A DNA stretch of 64,000 bases from Vibrio quintilis (lineage in GTDB: Bacteria > Pseudomonadota > Gammaproteobacteria > Enterobacterales > Vibrionaceae). Numbering within the stretch: position 1 is the first letter of the stretch; the number at the start of each line of letters is the position of its first letter. This document shows positions 7,732-16,844 of the stretch, piece after piece. A program made the translations under genes and the position numbers. A model generated the notes under the pieces. The model was given only the letters and a program-made list of their open reading frames with translations. It was not told the DNA's origin and did no database searches. Location of the stretch: NCBI RefSeq assembly GCF_024529975.1, contig NZ_AP024898.1:248001-312000 (forward strand). Reading direction: 5' to 3'.

Positions 7732-10700
7732 ATGGCGTATGAGTTACCAGACGCAGTCGCATTACATGTCCGCTTCCGGTCGGAAGCGTATCAGTTGTTC
7801 GAAAAAATCGGGGAAGGTGGCTTTGGACAAGTATACAAAGCCATGCAAAACCGGACGAAAAAATATGTTGCGATTAAATTTCTCACGCTTTCCCCATCTG
7901 AATCAGCACAAAAGCGGCAGCGCTGCATTGCCCGTTTTCATCGTGAATGCGATCTTATCCGGCGCCTGAACCATCCTAATATCGTCTCTTTGATTGATAA
8001 AGGCCAGCAAGAGAACGATCTGCTGTATGCGGTTTATGAATTTGTTGACGGTATCACGCTGAAAGACCAGCTGGCTCAATACGGGCCATTGTCGGCGGTG
8101 GATGCGGCGGATATCATGGCTGGTGTGCTCGATGCGCTGGCACATGCGCATGAGCAGGGAATTATTCACCGGGATATCAAACCTGCCAATATCATGCTTT
8201 ATCATGTCGGTGCCAGACGTCATGTCAAAGTACTGGATTTTGGTATCGGGACATTCAAACATGATGTCAGACATGATGATTACCAGACGCTGACGCTGAC
8301 ACAGGAAACACTCGGCACGCCGACCTATAGCGCGCCGGAACAGTTACGCGGCGAGCCTGCACTGCCGCAGACAGATCTGTATATCTGGGGGCTGGTTTTT
8401 CTGGAGTGCCTGACCGGCAGGCCTGTGATGAAAGGCAGTAGTTTAGCTTCCGTATTCCACCAGCAGCTTAGTGCGGCGAATGTACCGCTCGGGCCGCTGG
8501 CCGGGCATCACTCTGCGTTGTTTTTCCGGCGTATTCTCAATAAAAAGCCTTTGGAACGGCCCGGCAATACCGTTGATGTTTATCAGGAATTTTGTCAGCT
8601 TCATTTTGCGGATTTGGTTGCTGAGCAGACGACATCTACTTCAGGTATCGCGCTGTATGAAGCCGGTGTGAATGATGACATGACGCTGATGCAAACGGCC
8701 CGGACCGGTTATTCTCAAATCACCGAGCGCAAACAGATATCTGCCCTGAGTGTGATTGTGACTTGCCGGTCATCTGAAAATGAGTCAGCAAATTCATTGC
8801 CTGCATTCCGGGATGTGATTGAGATGATTCATGCGGATCAGCTTCAGCAGTGTATGGATATTGCGGTGCGCTATGGGGCGACACATGCCGGTACATCAGG
8901 CGACACCATCCTGTTTTATTTTGGTTATCCCAATGTGAGTGATAACGACAGCAGACTCTGCGCACGGGCAGCACTGGATATATGGCGGAATTTCACAGAC
9001 AGACAAACACAGGTTGCCGATCAGCATGGTTTGATCAATGAAATCAGAATCGGTCTGGAAGCCGGAATGATGCGCAGTATTGCCGGTGAGATGCCTGTTG
9101 GTACGGTTGCCAACACGGCAACAGAGTTAGCCCGGACTGCGCAGCCCGGTCAAATCCTCTGTACGTCACAGGTGCGGGCTTTACTGCAAAATCAGCTGAT
9201 TTTTGCGCCGGTTGAAAAACGGGCTTTACAACCGTCAGAACTTTATTTTTCGTCAGAACTTTATTTACTGCAGGGAGAACGACTCTCTGAAGCCTTTGGT
9301 TTTTTGCGCAGTGCGCAGAAACACCAGGCTTTTTTTGGCCGGGAAGCGCTGCTGAGGCAGCTGGTCGCCCGGTGTACGCAGGGCGATAAAAAGCAGAACC
9401 GGGAAGATGACAAAGACCATACCCAGCCGCGATTATTTCATATCCGCGGGGAAGCGGGTATTGGTAAATCCCGCTTACTGTCAGAGCTCAGGGAGCAGCT
9501 GCCACATCAAACACACTGGATGATGCAGTGTTTGCCTGAACACCAGAACCATGCTTTATATCCGGTGCTGAGTCAGGTGATGATGCGCTATCAGCTCAGT
9601 CAGAATCCGGAGCAGAAACTGAGCAAAATAGCAGCGCAACTGCCTTGTGAGTCCGAAATGAAAGACAAGTGTCTTGCGGTGCTTTGGGTCTGGTTTCATC
9701 CGCTGTTCAATGCTCCGTCAGGCTGCTTGCATCAGGATGCGCTGCAACACCGGCAGTTACTGGCAAATATGTCGCCGAAGCAGCAGCGTGAGTGCCTGTT
9801 TTTATCGCTGAGTCAGCTGTTGTGCCTCTCTTTGACTGAGCCTGCTTCATCTGAGACGGTACAGGGTCATTCGACACAATCCGCCGTCACAGACAAGAAC
9901 ATTCTGTTTATATGTGAAGATTTACACTGGGCCGATCCAACCACGATTGCGTTTATTGATTATTTCATCGGTTCTGCACCGTTTCATAAAGGGAATGCCC
10001 GCTGGATCAATACCTCAAGAACGGCTCTGCCTGCTGTACTGAAAAAACATCCGGGCGATGTGCTGGTGCCGGGAAAACTCAGCCATCAGGATTGTCGGGC
10101 ATTTATTCTTGCCCTGTTTGAGTCTCAGCCGGTCAGCGAGCCGGTGGTTGATTTACTGACCCAACGTTGCGATGGCAATCCGCTTTTTCTTGAAGAACTG
10201 GTGACTTATCTCCGTTATCAGAAGATGGTGCATCAGGTCAATGGCCGTATTGAATTTATCTCAGATGAACCGGATGCCCACATTCCTGAAACATTGCGGG
10301 AATCTTTGCAGTATCAGCTGAACCGGCTGACGTTTGCCAGAGAGACGGCGTTACTTGCTGCTGCGATAGGCCGCTCGTTTAGTCAGGCATTACTGCTGCT
10401 GGCATCGGACAAAGACAAAATGCAGCTGCAGGTTGACCTGGATGAGTTACAGCGGGCAAAACTGATTTTTATTCAGCGTAGCGTGACCGGAAATCACTAT
10501 GTGTTTCAACACGCACTGATTCGTGACGCTATTTATGAAAGTGCCGCGAATCAGCCCGGCATTCATAAACAAATCGCGCTGGCGCTTGAGGAGATATCCG
10601 GTACGGAACAGTATCCACCGGCACTGTCCGGGTGGCATTGGTCAAAAACAGACACGCCTGAACGGGCGATTCCCTGCTATTTGCAGGCCGGCGAAGCCGC

Positions 10701-11943
10701 ATCCGAAACATTTGTGATCGATGATGCAGTTTATTATTTCGATAAAGCCCTGTCGCTGATGACAGATGCTTCGGCAGCTCTTTATCCCGGACAAACACCG
10801 GAATCAGAAGCCCTGCGACAATATGAACTGACCGCGCATACCGGCCTGGCAGATAGCCTGATGAAGCAGGCCCGCTATCTGCCTGCAAGGCAGCATTATC
10901 AGTCGGCGATTGATGTATCCGGTGAACGTGATCCTTTGCAAAGCGCACAGCTTTGTATCCGGTGTGGCAGTGCCTGGGAAGGGCAGCATCATCATCAACA
11001 GGCGTTTGCGGCTTATGATCAGGCAGAGCGTTTTCTGGCGGTTCAGTCTCAGCATACACTGGCGTGGTGGCGAACCTGGCTCAATGTCAAAGTGACCCGC
11101 CTGTACGCCTGCTACTGGCAAAATGATATTGCCGCGATGCAACAGCTGATTGAAGAAGTCACGCCTGAAATCGACAGGATTGATGATCCGCTGGCAAAAG
11201 CACAATTTTTCGATGCAAGGCTGCAGTTTCGATTCAGGCACACACGTTACAGGCTGACGGATGCGGATGTGGCGATTGCCAGAGCTGCGTATCAGGCTGC
11301 ACAGGAAACACCTGACAATGGGTTACAGATTCATACTCTGTTCAGTCTGGGGTTCTGCTGTCTTTTCTCTCAGCATTTTGAGGAGGCCGGTACTTATCTG
11401 CATCAGGCACTGGCACGGGCGGAGAAAGAAGCCGAGACCACACTGAAAACCCGTTGTTTCACTTATCTGGCTGTTCTTTACCGCAGGCAGGCCCAGCCAG
11501 AGGCCACGGGTCATTTTGCAGAGCAGGCGATGGCCTGTGCCGAAGCCTCTGATATGAATGGCTATATTGCCATTGCGGCAGCGAATCTGGCATGGGTAGC
11601 CTGTAGACATCACGCGAATGAGCAGGCTCTGGTCTATCTGAAGCGGAGTCAGGACATCTGGCAGACACTGTCTGCTGAAACACCATTTCCGATGCAATGG
11701 CTGGCATTACTGACGGAGCTGGAGCTGCTGGTGACTGCGCCGCATCTGTTTACGCCGGAGCAGATAACCAGGCGGCTGGGCGCTGTGGTGACGACGTTAA
11801 CCGATACCCGTCAGCAATGGCTTCCCGACAGTATGATACAGCCACTTCAGGATGCACTCAGACACAAACCGCAAACACGGGATGATTGTTATCCGTTATT
11901 CAGCGCAGCTATAGAGGAATCCAAAAGACTGGGTTATCTCTGA
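7732..11943 (+). CDS. Multidomain Ser/Thr kinase - cyclase-like - ATPase - TPR signalling protein
   Basis: A protein of about 1403 residues. Residues 20-290 are a Hanks-type kinase: Gly loop GEGGFGQVYKA, VAIK, HRDIKPAN near 145, DFG near 168, and the activation-end SAPEQ. Residues about 335-500 resemble a class III nucleotide-cyclase homology domain (SGDTILFYFGYP; GTVANTATELA), but the metal-binding Asp positions look degenerate, suggesting a sensor or regulator. An AAA/STAND ATPase follows, with Walker A GEAGIGKS near 575 and Walker B ILFICEDLHWAD near 727. The C-terminal 400 residues are TPR-like helices. The architecture matches bacterial kinase/guanylate-cyclase/predictor-ATPase proteins. 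Two genes of a probable operon follow, one with an FHA domain. The start is at the ATG at 7732; the upstream TTG at 7690 is less likely. Confidence 0.9.
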   Translation: MAYELPDAVALHVRFRSEAYQLFEKIGEGGFGQVYKAMQNRTKKYVAIKFLTLSPSESAQKRQRCIARFHRECDLIRRLNHPNIVSLIDKGQQENDLLYAVYEFVDGITLKDQLAQYGPLSAVDAADIMAGVLDALAHAHEQGIIHRDIKPANIMLYHVGARRHVKVLDFGIGTFKHDVRHDDYQTLTLTQETLGTPTYSAPEQLRGEPALPQTDLYIWGLVFLECLTGRPVMKGSSLASVFHQQLSAANVPLGPLAGHHSALFFRRILNKKPLERPGNTVDVYQEFCQLHFADLVAEQTTSTSGIALYEAGVNDDMTLMQTARTGYSQITERKQISALSVIVTCRSSENESANSLPAFRDVIEMIHADQLQQCMDIAVRYGATHAGTSGDTILFYFGYPNVSDNDSRLCARAALDIWRNFTDRQTQVADQHGLINEIRIGLEAGMMRSIAGEMPVGTVANTATELARTAQPGQILCTSQVRALLQNQLIFAPVEKRALQPSELYFSSELYLLQGERLSEAFGFLRSAQKHQAFFGREALLRQLVARCTQGDKKQNREDDKDHTQPRLFHIRGEAGIGKSRLLSELREQLPHQTHWMMQCLPEHQNHALYPVLSQVMMRYQLSQNPEQKLSKIAAQLPCESEMKDKCLAVLWVWFHPLFNAPSGCLHQDALQHRQLLANMSPKQQRECLFLSLSQLLCLSLTEPASSETVQGHSTQSAVTDKNILFICEDLHWADPTTIAFIDYFIGSAPFHKGNARWINTSRTALPAVLKKHPGDVLVPGKLSHQDCRAFILALFESQPVSEPVVDLLTQRCDGNPLFLEELVTYLRYQKMVHQVNGRIEFISDEPDAHIPETLRESLQYQLNRLTFARETALLAAAIGRSFSQALLLLASDKDKMQLQVDLDELQRAKLIFIQRSVTGNHYVFQHALIRDAIYESAANQPGIHKQIALALEEISGTEQYPPALSGWHWSKTDTPERAIPCYLQAGEAASETFVIDDAVYYFDKALSLMTDASAALYPGQTPESEALRQYELTAHTGLADSLMKQARYLPARQHYQSAIDVSGERDPLQSAQLCIRCGSAWEGQHHHQQAFAAYDQAERFLAVQSQHTLAWWRTWLNVKVTRLYACYWQNDIAAMQQLIEEVTPEIDRIDDPLAKAQFFDARLQFRFRHTRYRLTDADVAIARAAYQAAQETPDNGLQIHTLFSLGFCCLFSQHFEEAGTYLHQALARAEKEAETTLKTRCFTYLAVLYRRQAQPEATGHFAEQAMACAEASDMNGYIAIAAANLAWVACRHHANEQALVYLKRSQDIWQTLSAETPFPMQWLALLTELELLVTAPHLFTPEQITRRLGAVVTTLTDTRQQWLPDSMIQPLQDALRHKPQTRDDCYPLFSAAIEESKRLGYL

Positions 11944-11970
11944 AATTAATTACAACGATGAGGAGAAGTT

Positions 11971-12879
11971 ATGTATATTGAATTATCAGAGCCATATATT
12001 ATCGGCGGTCAGATTACGTCCCGTTCTCAGGATATCTTTGTTATCAGGGAAAGCGGAGAATATGCCTCATTACTCAAGTATGAGGATTACACCAGCGCCA
12101 CAGTAAGAAAGCTTGAATGGTGTTACAGCGAGTCCGATTATCACTTCTTTTTTGGTGCCGGCGGGCAGTTGCGGCCCATGAATATCACCGGGCCGGTCCT
12201 GAGTAAGGTGATTCCGTGGAATCTGGAAACGGCACAGTATCCTGAAAGTGTTCATCGTGATGAAATTAAGCCGGGTTACATGCTTGACCTGCGGGTGTTG
12301 CAAATGTCCCGGTTTAACCCGCCACGCTGGTTTGAACATTCGCCGCAGGAAAGGCGTGATACGCCCATCCGCCAGATTAAATCGCTTTTACCTGAATATT
12401 TGCCGGATATTTCCTATCTTCCGCTGATTGCCTCCAATCAGTTATGTGATCCGGTTGAAGAAAACTTATATATTGCTTCTTATGTGAATCCGCTGAAAGT
12501 CCGGGACTGCAATCAATTCTATCCTTATCACATTCATTATATCAGTACCAAAGAGCTGGATAGCTTTGAGCAACTTGATCTGAAAAACGGGCAGGTGATT
12601 GATCTGAACGGATTGAATCAAACGATAGATCGTCTGAAAAACGCACTCATTCAGACGCCTGACAGTGACGAAATTAAAACACAGTTAAATCAGGAGCGTC
12701 AGGTTCTTGCTGCACAATCACTGGCCCGTTTTTACCGGAATGCCGGTGTTCAGGCCGGCGCACTGAACCCGGAAGATGTGCTGGGACAAGTCAGCCAGAA
12801 TCAGGTTAAACATGCGCAGGTGATGCGAGCGGACCGGGCGACTGTGTGTATGGTGGCAAATTTAATGAGCTTTCTGTAA
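11971..12879 (+). CDS. Uncharacterised protein of the kinase/FHA locus
   Basis: A 302-residue soluble protein without signal peptide or membrane segment. I do not recognise a family. The first 180 residues are rich in beta strands and aromatics (FVIRESGEYASLLKYEDY; LPEYLPDISYLPLIA). The C-terminal 100 residues look helical with many Gln (TQLNQERQVLAAQSLARFYR). It begins 27 bp after the kinase stop with AGGAG before the ATG, and the FHA gene follows 71 bp later, so it is probably co-transcribed. As it lies between a Ser/Thr kinase and a phosphothreonine reader, it may be the kinase substrate or an adaptor. This is inference from position only. Confidence 0.7.
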   Translation: MYIELSEPYIIGGQITSRSQDIFVIRESGEYASLLKYEDYTSATVRKLEWCYSESDYHFFFGAGGQLRPMNITGPVLSKVIPWNLETAQYPESVHRDEIKPGYMLDLRVLQMSRFNPPRWFEHSPQERRDTPIRQIKSLLPEYLPDISYLPLIASNQLCDPVEENLYIASYVNPLKVRDCNQFYPYHIHYISTKELDSFEQLDLKNGQVIDLNGLNQTIDRLKNALIQTPDSDEIKTQLNQERQVLAAQSLARFYRNAGVQAGALNPEDVLGQVSQNQVKHAQVMRADRATVCMVANLMSFL

Positions 12880-12950
12880 CGGTCTGGTGTATTTGTGTTG
12901 AAAATAAACCGGACTGAAATCAACGTCAGATATTCGAATAAGGAAATGTC

Positions 12951-13925
12951 ATGGCTTCTCTCAACTATTCTCATGCACAATATCCGGTTTTCCTGAAAGC
13001 ATTTCATCAGTTTGGCCGGTTATCGGCGAAGGTGGATACCGTGATTGATTTTCCGGATGCTTCGCGCATCCATGCTGTGGTTGAATGGCATGATGCCTGG
13101 TATTTGCGGGATTTAAGTAAAAATGGTGTTCGGGTCAATGGTCATCTGATTTCTCCTCATCAGCCTTATCTGCTTCAGGTTCAGGATCAAATCTGTTTTT
13201 CCGGCTATCAGGATGCGCCGTTTGTGGTTGCGGATCTTGAGCCGCCCAGAGATCTGCTGGTGCCGGAAACGGACAACGCCGATCCGGATATCAAGCCGAT
13301 TTATCTGGAACGGTATCATTTTCTGCCCAGTGAAAATTCACCTGAGATTGTCCTTTTTTATAATATGACGGTTCAGGAATGGCAATGTGAGCATGTTGAA
13401 AACGGTGAGACTTATCCGCTGAGAGATGGTGAGATGCTGCAATTTTCCCATCATGCATGGCGGTTAATCAAAGGCGTCGACACCGGCATAGAAGAAACCG
13501 TACAGTTCAATACTCAGACAAACGATGAGCTGTGCTATATCTTCAATATCAGTCAGGATGAAGAATTGACCGAACTGATCATTCGGGATCACAATCATCA
13601 GATTGACTGTGAAGTCCGCAGCCACCATTACTTAACCGCTCTGCTTGCACGGTACAAAGCGGAAGATCTCAAACAGCATGTTCCGGAATCAGAGCAGGGC
13701 TGGCGTTCTGTGATGCAGCTGATGAAAGATATGGGGCTGTCAGAAACTCATCTCAATATTCAGATTCACCGGGCTCGTAAGCAGATACAGGATGTGTTGT
13801 TATCAGAAGGTCTCATGGTGCCTGATTTTATTGAACGTAAACGGGGACGGGTCCGGCTTGCGGTGCGGGATTATCAGGTGATAAAAGGGAGCAGGCTGGA
13901 GGTGGACTCCAGGCATTTGTCTTAA
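12951..13925 (+). CDS. FHA-domain protein with C-terminal winged-helix-like region
   Basis: The 324-residue protein opens with an FHA phosphothreonine-binding domain. FGRLSAK supplies the Gly-Arg, SRIHAVVEW the Ser-Arg-x-His core and LSKNGVRVNG the last loop (residues about 20-75). The middle contains beta-rich sequence. The C-terminus (LMKDMGLSETHLNIQIHRARKQIQDVL, then GRVRLAVRDYQVI) looks like a winged-helix DNA-binding or protein-interaction module. It is the natural reader of the kinase encoded two genes upstream. A start at 12951 follows AAGGAAA. The pairing with a Ser/Thr kinase is typical of phospho-signalling; the output is unknown. Confidence 0.85.
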   Translation: MASLNYSHAQYPVFLKAFHQFGRLSAKVDTVIDFPDASRIHAVVEWHDAWYLRDLSKNGVRVNGHLISPHQPYLLQVQDQICFSGYQDAPFVVADLEPPRDLLVPETDNADPDIKPIYLERYHFLPSENSPEIVLFYNMTVQEWQCEHVENGETYPLRDGEMLQFSHHAWRLIKGVDTGIEETVQFNTQTNDELCYIFNISQDEELTELIIRDHNHQIDCEVRSHHYLTALLARYKAEDLKQHVPESEQGWRSVMQLMKDMGLSETHLNIQIHRARKQIQDVLLSEGLMVPDFIERKRGRVRLAVRDYQVIKGSRLEVDSRHLS

Positions 13926-13955
13926 ATTATTTTTGCCATCAACAGGAAGTTTTGC

Positions 13956-14159
13956 ATGGAGATTGAACTTATGCCGCTCAGCCCGGATGAATCCGGGCTG
14001 ACTTTTGATATTTTTAAGCAGTATATGAAGCCGATCGTTGATGAGGCATTGGGCTGGGATGAAGCATTCCAGCGCCATGGTTTTACGACCAGTTTGCAGC
14101 CCGAATGGTTTCACTGGGTGATACATCATGGTCATCAGGCTGGTTTGATTTGCCGGTAA
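13956..14159 (+). CDS. Truncated GNAT-like protein (N-terminal part only)
   Basis: The 67 residues (MEIELMPLSPDESGLTFDIF...GWDEAFQRHGF...WVIHHGHQAGLICR) match the first third of GNAT acetyltransferases of the kind with a VLGWDE..Q...F block. The acetyl-CoA-binding half is missing: a TAA follows Arg67 and a terminator begins 20 bp later, with no continuation in other frames. AGGAAG precedes the ATG, so it can be translated. It is probably a decayed gene, or less likely a small binding protein. It is last in the kinase/FHA gene set. Confidence 0.55.
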   Translation: MEIELMPLSPDESGLTFDIFKQYMKPIVDEALGWDEAFQRHGFTTSLQPEWFHWVIHHGHQAGLICR

Positions 14160-14178
14160 TCAAACAGGAGACGTAAAG

Positions 14179-14221
14179 AAAGGACACACAATCCATGTGG
14201 ATGTGTGTCCTTCATTATTTG
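14179..14221. terminator. Bidirectional terminator between converging units
   Basis: The arms AAGGACACACA and TGTGTGTCCTT form an 11-bp stem between the kinase/FHA set and the convergent beta-propeller gene. A T-rich stretch (TTCATTATTT) follows on the plus strand and TTTACGT on the minus strand. Confidence 0.7.
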
Positions 14222-14254
14222 ACCGGATGGTGTATAAAGGATTCGGAACCGTCG

Positions 14255-15502
14255 CTAATTGTTATTGAGAGACACATAAGTATTATCAGAGCCAAACCCG
14301 ATAATATCACTCAGCCCGTCACCATTGACATCGCCCAGCAACCGCGGATGCTGGCTGATTTTCCAGCCTCCGGAATAACCGAAAGTTTTAACCGCCATCT
14401 GCGCTGCATCAAATCCGGCCCCGGAAGAGAGCGACACATAAACGCCCTGATTGCCAAAGCCAACAATGTCTTTCATGCCGTCTCCGTTGACATCAACGAG
14501 CTTGCGCAGGTGCTGTTTGATCCGCCAGCCGTTTGCCAGGCTATAGGCTTTGGTCCAGGCCGCCGGAGATGAGAAGCTGCTGCCGGTGGATAATGCTACA
14601 TAGGTTGCATTTTTGCCAAAACCGACAATGTCATCATTCCCGTCGCCATCGACATCAGCGAGTACCCGGGGATGCTGACTGACCCGCCAGCCCTGGTTCT
14701 GAGCCATATCTTCCAGCCAGTAAGCCGGGGTGGTAAACCCACTGCCGGTGGAAAGCGCGACATAAGGGCCATTACCGGCAAAGCCAACCACATCGGCCAG
14801 TCCGTCGCCATTCACATCAGCCATTGTCCGGGGGTGTTTATTGATTCTCCATCCCTGATTGAATCCATATTGCTCAACCCACGTCGACGGTGCGCTGAAT
14901 CCGTTGCCTGTCGATAACGCAACAATCACGCCGCCATCGGCAAAACCAATGATATCGGCCATACCATCGCCGTTCACATCGGCAACCTGACGCGGGTGTC
15001 TTAGTTTGCGCCATCCCTGATTATATCCGAACTGCTGTACCCATAATTTCGGTGTGCTGAATTCGCTGCCGGTAGACAGAGAGACATAAACACCTTCCTT
15101 ACCGAATCCGATAATATCAGCCAGCCCGTCACCATTTGCGTCTGCCATCACCCGTGGATGAAGCGGCACCTGCCAGCCATACATTGGCGTATAATTTTTT
15201 ACCCATAGTGCCGGGGCAGCAAATTCAGTCCCGCTGGAGAGTGAAACATACACGCCTTCTTTTCCGAAGCCGACAATGTCTTTCAGCCCGTCACCATTGA
15301 CATCCGCAATCATGCGCGGGTGTTGCGTTGTTCTCCAGCCATCGTTATATCCGTATGCAGCATTCCATACTTCTGCTGCACTAAACAAAGTGGAAGCGGC
15401 TGCTTCCTTTTCTAACAAGAGATTTTCAGACTCACTCTCTGCGTATGCCACACCACTGCACAAAAGCAGAGTACATATAGTTAAAACCCTTTTTTTAATC
15501 AC
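14255..15502 (-). CDS. Secreted seven-repeat FG-GAP/VCBS beta-propeller, PVL-lectin-like
   Basis: A protein of about 415 residues with a signal peptide (VIKKRVLTICTLLLCSGVAYA) followed by seven tandem repeats of about 51 residues. Each repeat contains GW....HPR, then a DVNGDG-type calcium loop, then DI(I/V)GFG and YVSLS-G. Repeat starts are seen at YGYNDGW, TPMYGW, GYNQGW, GFNQGW, AQNQGW, SLANGW and GYSGGW. Seven such blades make a closed propeller resembling the integrin alpha head and the fungal Psathyrella velutina lectin, which binds N-acetylglucosamine; sugar binding here is inference. I choose the GTG at 15502, 6 bases after AAGGGGA; the longer frame from 15607 would bury the signal peptide. 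It is monocistronic. Confidence 0.85.
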   Translation of the reverse strand: MIKKRVLTICTLLLCSGVAYAESESENLLLEKEAAASTLFSAAEVWNAAYGYNDGWRTTQHPRMIADVNGDGLKDIVGFGKEGVYVSLSSGTEFAAPALWVKNYTPMYGWQVPLHPRVMADANGDGLADIIGFGKEGVYVSLSTGSEFSTPKLWVQQFGYNQGWRKLRHPRQVADVNGDGMADIIGFADGGVIVALSTGNGFSAPSTWVEQYGFNQGWRINKHPRTMADVNGDGLADVVGFAGNGPYVALSTGSGFTTPAYWLEDMAQNQGWRVSQHPRVLADVDGDGNDDIVGFGKNATYVALSTGSSFSSPAAWTKAYSLANGWRIKQHLRKLVDVNGDGMKDIVGFGNQGVYVSLSSGAGFDAAQMAVKTFGYSGGWKISQHPRLLGDVNGDGLSDIIGFGSDNTYVSLNNN

Positions 15503-15953
15503 TTGATTCCCCTTGTGTGATTTTTTGTGTTGATTCAGGAATGGTATTGATTGTCCCTGCGGGTTGACCAACCTCTGTGACCGGCATTTATCTGACTGAT
15601 AAATCAATCAGATAAACACAACAGCGGCGAGAAAAGAGAGATGGAAATTTTGGTAAAACCCGCAAATAAATACGCAACTAATTGTATTTTTATTTGTGTG
15701 GCTCTGATGTGATATCTGTTAAGCAATCAAATGCATTTGATATTGTTTTACATAATATGTTCGGCGGTTGTATTCCCGGATGCTTCAGGCTATCAATCCA
15801 GACTATCAATCTGACCTCACGAGCCGACAGAACCCCCGCATTCAGTCAGAATATTCAACGCAACACAATGAAAAAAAGAGTCGTTGATGCAGCGTTGTGG
15901 TCAGTGTCGTCACTTTGAAAGAGCGCAAAATAACCAGAAAGATTGATGTGGTG

Positions 15954-15994
15954 CCCGGGAAATGCCAACACTGGCAACCCGGGAAGCCTGCGGT
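15954..15994 (+). terminator. Long hairpin in a gene-free stretch
   Basis: CCCGGG and TGCCA arms pair with TGGCA and CCCGGG, followed by GCGG and seven T residues. The gap from 15503 to 16108 otherwise shows AT-rich sequence, no convincing coding frame, and a palindromic repeat near its right end. What this hairpin terminates is not clear. Confidence 0.45.
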
Positions 15995-16064
15995 TTTTTT
16001 ATGCCCGGTAAAATGCGCCGGGATGTGAAAACACCGGATAAGCCGTGCTGACAGAGGAAGTGAA

Positions 16065-16104
16065 TATACCCAAGCAACCTGCATCTTCAGGTTGCTTGGG
16101 TATA
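16065..16104. repeat. Palindromic intergenic repeat, copy 4
   Basis: The cleanest copy: TATACCCAAGCAACCTG, a 6-base centre, then CAGGTTGCTTGGGTATA. It lies 4 bp beyond the stop of the DUF938 gene. Confidence 0.95.
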
Positions 16105-16108
16105 AATC

Positions 16109-16693
16109 TTAAGACTTTTGCCACACCAGCAGAAAATTATTCGCCGGCATGGGGATCTTCTCGATCAAATCCAGCCCTTTTGCCCACGATGCTAACTCCT
16201 GAATATCGCGGATGCCGCCGAAATGTTGCTGCTTCAGTGACTGGTCAAATTCCCGGTTACTGTCGGTGGTAAAATCGCCATTGACCTTCATCGGACCATA
16301 CTGGCAGAAAATACCGCCTTCCGGCAGATGCTTTGCGACCATTTCCATCATGGTTTTCGCTTCTTCCGGCTGCATGATGTGCGTTGTATTGGCGGTAAAA
16401 ACTGCATCTGCATTCACCTCCGGCCAGTCATCCTGACCGAGAGTAAAAGCGGCGGGTGCAGAAAGGTTGCCTGAGTCTGATGATGCTATCCACGCATGAA
16501 TGCTGGCATGGTTTTGTGGCATATCACTGGTGTGCCAGTGCAGATGTGGCATGTTGGCAGCAAAGAACACCGCGTGCTGTCCGGTGCCGGAGCCAATTTC
16601 TAACACATGGCGGCTGTGTTTCAGGTGGCGGGTGAGCTGCTCAAAAATCGGTTGCTTATTTCTTTCAAATGATGGGCTGAAACGTTTTGACAT
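16109..16693 (-). CDS. DUF938 class I SAM-dependent methyltransferase-like protein
   Basis: The 194-residue protein has the Rossmann methyltransferase motif I as VLEIGSGTGQHAVFFA (residues about 30-45), the second-strand acidic region LHWHTSDMP, and motif IV-like VFTANTTHIMQPEEA. These are the features of the DUF938 family, predicted SAM methyltransferases with no assigned substrate. ATG start at MSKRFSPSFERNKQPI, a conserved family N-terminus. It is transcribed alone, divergent from the cold-shock/DUF1294 gene. Confidence 0.88.
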   Translation of the reverse strand: MSKRFSPSFERNKQPIFEQLTRHLKHSRHVLEIGSGTGQHAVFFAANMPHLHWHTSDMPQNHASIHAWIASSDSGNLSAPAAFTLGQDDWPEVNADAVFTANTTHIMQPEEAKTMMEMVAKHLPEGGIFCQYGPMKVNGDFTTDSNREFDQSLKQQHFGGIRDIQELASWAKGLDLIEKIPMPANNFLLVWQKS

Positions 16694-16797
16694 AATAAAT
16701 TCGTTTGCTTAATCAGTTTGTTACAGTGTTCATGAATTATCTCATGATCGCAAGTTGTTGCTGTGATACTTTTCTGAGTTTGTCTCTGGACTATATT

Positions 16798-16816
16798 TAT
16801 ACCCAGACAACCTGAA
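16798..16816. repeat. Half copy of the palindromic repeat, copy 5
   Basis: Only the left arm (TATACCCAGACAACCTGAA) is present, 29 bp before the cold-shock/DUF1294 start. The right arm is missing. Confidence 0.6.
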
Positions 16817-16844
16817 AATACTCTTGATTGAATAAGGAACCGGT

